From Gammaproteobacteria bacterium (GTDB lineage Bacteria > Pseudomonadota > Gammaproteobacteria > J044), in contig RFHG01000539.1 in the NCBI GenBank assembly GCA_003696465.1, positions 1-6,697 on the forward strand: DNA of 6,697 nt, read 5' to 3'. The position numbers were made by a program, and so were the translations under genes. A model generated the notes under the pieces. That model did not search any database and had not been told where the DNA came from. It saw nothing but the letters and a program-made list of their open reading frames with translations. Positions 5,323 to 6,697 of this stretch are shown piece after piece (position 1 is the stretch's first letter; every line of letters starts with the position of its first letter).

Positions 5323-5928
5323 TCAGCCTTCGGGTCTCGAAAATCCGAACCATTTGGCATTTGCCGCCAGCAGCAGGCCGTAGCCAAGGCCGGCGGCCGC
5401 CCCATACCAGTGGGCCAGCAGCAGGACGGGTTCATCCCCGAGCAGGGCCCCGCTGGCCGGCTGCCCGGACAGCGCCTCCCACAGGATCTTGGCCGCGAGC
5501 AGCACTGCCAGCACCCAGCCAAGCGGTGCCCGCGCACGCAGGGCGGGCACGAGTGCGGCAGCCCAGAGGGCATGCAGGGCGCCCGAGAGGCCGCGGTACC
5601 AGGCCACCTCCGGGTGCAGCCAGAGCAGCGCGCCGGAGATGGCCGCCATGCCGAGGACGAGCGCCGTGAGTCGGGCCCATGGGCCGAGCCAGTCGCGCAC
5701 CAGCTCCAGGAGCAGCAGCAGGCCGGCCAGGTTGAGCAGGAAGTGGCGCCAGCCCAGGTGCACGAGATGACCGGTGAGCAGCCGCCACCAGGCGCCGTCG
5801 AGGACGGTTTGGCGGCGGTATTCGAACGCGTTGCAGTTTTCGAGCGTGAGGCAGCCGATATTGATGCCGATGAAGCCGGCCAGCAGGAGGAGGAAGAAAA
5901 GCTGACGCGGGCGCGGAGCAAACGGCAT
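5323..5928 (-). CDS. rrtA: Rhombosortase (rhomboid-family intramembrane serine protease)
   Basis: Rhombosortases are small rhomboids that cleave GlyGly-CTERM tails of exported proteins in the inner membrane, before type II secretion and surface attachment. The 201 residues match the family's compact size and hold about six hydrophobic helices (near 10-26, 60-76, 84-104, 112-130, 135-152, 168-187). Catalytic Ser115 lies in YRGLSGALHALW and catalytic His173 in AHWYGA. The conserved block WWRLLTGHLVHLGWRH (47-62) precedes Asn66 in the LLNLAG helix. This pattern, especially TGHxVH and GLSGxLH, separates it from GlpG-type rhomboids. A Cys pair (26 and 32) sits between helix 1 and the WWRLLTGH block. 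The ATG at 5928 follows the thrB stop by 7 nt with no clear Shine-Dalgarno; the longer frame reading from 6081 would run through thrB and is not credible. A likely substrate is encoded two genes downstream. Confidence 0.92.
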   Translation of the reverse strand: MPFAPRPRQLFFLLLLAGFIGINIGCLTLENCNAFEYRRQTVLDGAWWRLLTGHLVHLGWRHFLLNLAGLLLLLELVRDWLGPWARLTALVLGMAAISGALLWLHPEVAWYRGLSGALHALWAAALVPALRARAPLGWVLAVLLAAKILWEALSGQPASGALLGDEPVLLLAHWYGAAAGLGYGLLLAANAKWFGFSRPEG

Positions 5929-5935
5929 CGGCGGT

Positions 5936-6697
5936 TCAGCTGTCGAGCGGGGGGCAGTGCTCGCGGCGCAGCAGCAGGATGCGCTTGAACTCGTCTGGAT
6001 CCTTGGTGTGGGTGAGCTCGCCCTCGCGCGGGAAGATCTGGTCGCACAGGCGCGACAGCCAGAAGCGCAGGGCGGCGCCACGCATCAGCACCGGCCAGGC
6101 GGCGTATTCGGCCTCGGTAGGCGGGCGCTGCTGGCGATAGGCCCCGAGCAGGGCAGAGAGGCGTTCGGCATCGAGCCGGCCATCGGCCTCGCTGCACCAG
6201 TCGTTGACGGTGACGGCGACATCGTAGAGGAAGACGTCGTGACAGGCGTAGTAGAAGTCGATGATGCCGGTCAGGCGGTTGCCCTCGAACATGGCGTTGT
6301 CGCGGAAAAGGTCGGCATGGATGATGCCACGCGGCAGCTCGGGACTGCGGTGACCGAACTGGAAGGCTAGCTCGTCGCGCAGCAGGGCGGCGTCTTCGGC
6401 CTGCAGATGCGGCAGTACCCGCTCGCCGGCCTCGCGCCACCAGTGTGGCCCGCGCTCGTTGTCGCGCCGCTGAGGAAAATGCCGCGAGGCCTTGTGCATG
6501 CTGCCGAGGCTGGCGCCGATGGCGTGGCACTGGCGGGCGTTGGGCTGCATGGGGTTGGTGCCGGTCAGGCGCTGGACCAGCACCGCGGGCTTGTCCTTGA
6601 GGGTCTGCAGGTAGCGGCCGTCCTCGTCGGCAATGGGATGCGGGCAGGGAATGCCGTGGTCGGCGAGGAAGGCCATGAGGTCGATGAAGAAGGGCAG
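5936..6697 (-). CDS. thrB: Homoserine kinase, aminoglycoside-phosphotransferase-like type (5' partial)
   Basis: The enzyme phosphorylates homoserine with ATP in threonine biosynthesis, in the cytoplasm. It is the Pseudomonas-type ThrB with a choline/aminoglycoside kinase fold, not the GHMP kinase of E. coli. The frame is open to the right edge; 253 residues are visible and roughly 60 N-terminal residues, including the nucleotide-binding loop, should lie outside. The ATG at 6676 is internal: the upstream in-frame residues LPFFIDL belong to the conserved segment before MAFLADHGIPCPHPI. Counting from that Met, the catalytic loop HADLFRDN is at 120-127 (His120, Asp122, Asn127) and the metal-binding IIDF Asp at 140. 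FYYACHDVFLYDVAVTVNDWC and the C-terminal region are intact. It leads directly into rrtA (7 nt), so both are probably on one transcript. A related sugar or choline kinase is possible but less likely. Confidence 0.88.
   Translation of the reverse strand: MPFFIDLMAFLADHGIPCPHPIADEDGRYLQTLKDKPAVLVQRLTGTNPMQPNARQCHAIGASLGSMHKASRHFPQRRDNERGPHWWREAGERVLPHLQAEDAALLRDELAFQFGHRSPELPRGIIHADLFRDNAMFEGNRLTGIIDFYYACHDVFLYDVAVTVNDWCSEADGRLDAERLSALLGAYRQQRPPTEAEYAAWPVLMRGAALRFWLSRLCDQIFPREGELTHTKDPDEFKRILLLRREHCPPLDS

Noticed and set aside
5301..6530. 409-codon minus-strand frame overlapping thrB and rrtA
   Set aside because: It is out of frame with both genes, is Arg/Ala/Ser/Cys-rich, and has no recognisable domain, whereas the overlapped products carry clear catalytic motifs.
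6674..6676. ATG at 6676 as the true start of homoserine kinase
   Set aside because: The upstream in-frame codons keep matching the conserved family segment and the protein would lack its nucleotide-binding N-terminus; the gene is cut by the window edge.

Overview
The window is GC-rich DNA, very probably from a gammaproteobacterium. The pointers are a type I-beta glutamine synthetase with the adenylylation tyrosine and a sigma-54/NtrC promoter, a Pseudomonas-type homoserine kinase, and a rhombosortase/GlyGly-CTERM pair. A Chromatiales/Ectothiorhodospiraceae-like or similar environmental lineage would fit, but I cannot assign a genus from sequence alone. All seven supported genes lie on the minus strand, so transcription runs from the right edge to the left.

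Right part (3326-6697): a close-packed gene string reads thrB (homoserine kinase, 5' end outside the window), rrtA (rhombosortase, 7 nt after thrB), a 98-residue lipoprotein of unknown function (31 nt after rrtA), a secreted zinc metalloprotease with a GlyGly-CTERM tail (ATGA overlap with the lipoprotein), and a TusA-family sulfurtransferase (ATGA overlap with the protease). The biological core is a sorting protease encoded next to a likely substrate. The metalloprotease carries a signal peptide, a catalytic domain, an Ig-like stalk, seven glycines, a hydrophobic helix and Arg-Arg. That architecture is recognised by rhombosortases, which cleave such tails at the inner membrane before type II secretion and surface anchoring. 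The lipoprotein between the two is an unexplained possible partner.

Middle (2053-3325): after a 100-nt gap with a weak candidate promoter comes a cation diffusion facilitator transporter. It is about 80 residues longer than usual and may carry a second ferredoxin-like cytoplasmic domain.

Left part (1-2052): glnA has a full set of nitrogen-control elements: a near-consensus sigma-54 promoter and, about 100 bp upstream, two NtrC-type sites forming one perfect 39-nt palindrome that begins at the last base of the transporter's stop codon. glnA ends at a strong intrinsic terminator. Beyond it, positions 1-415 hold no believable gene. They hold a chain of hairpins and a three-copy palindromic repeat, resembling a mosaic of repetitive extragenic elements.
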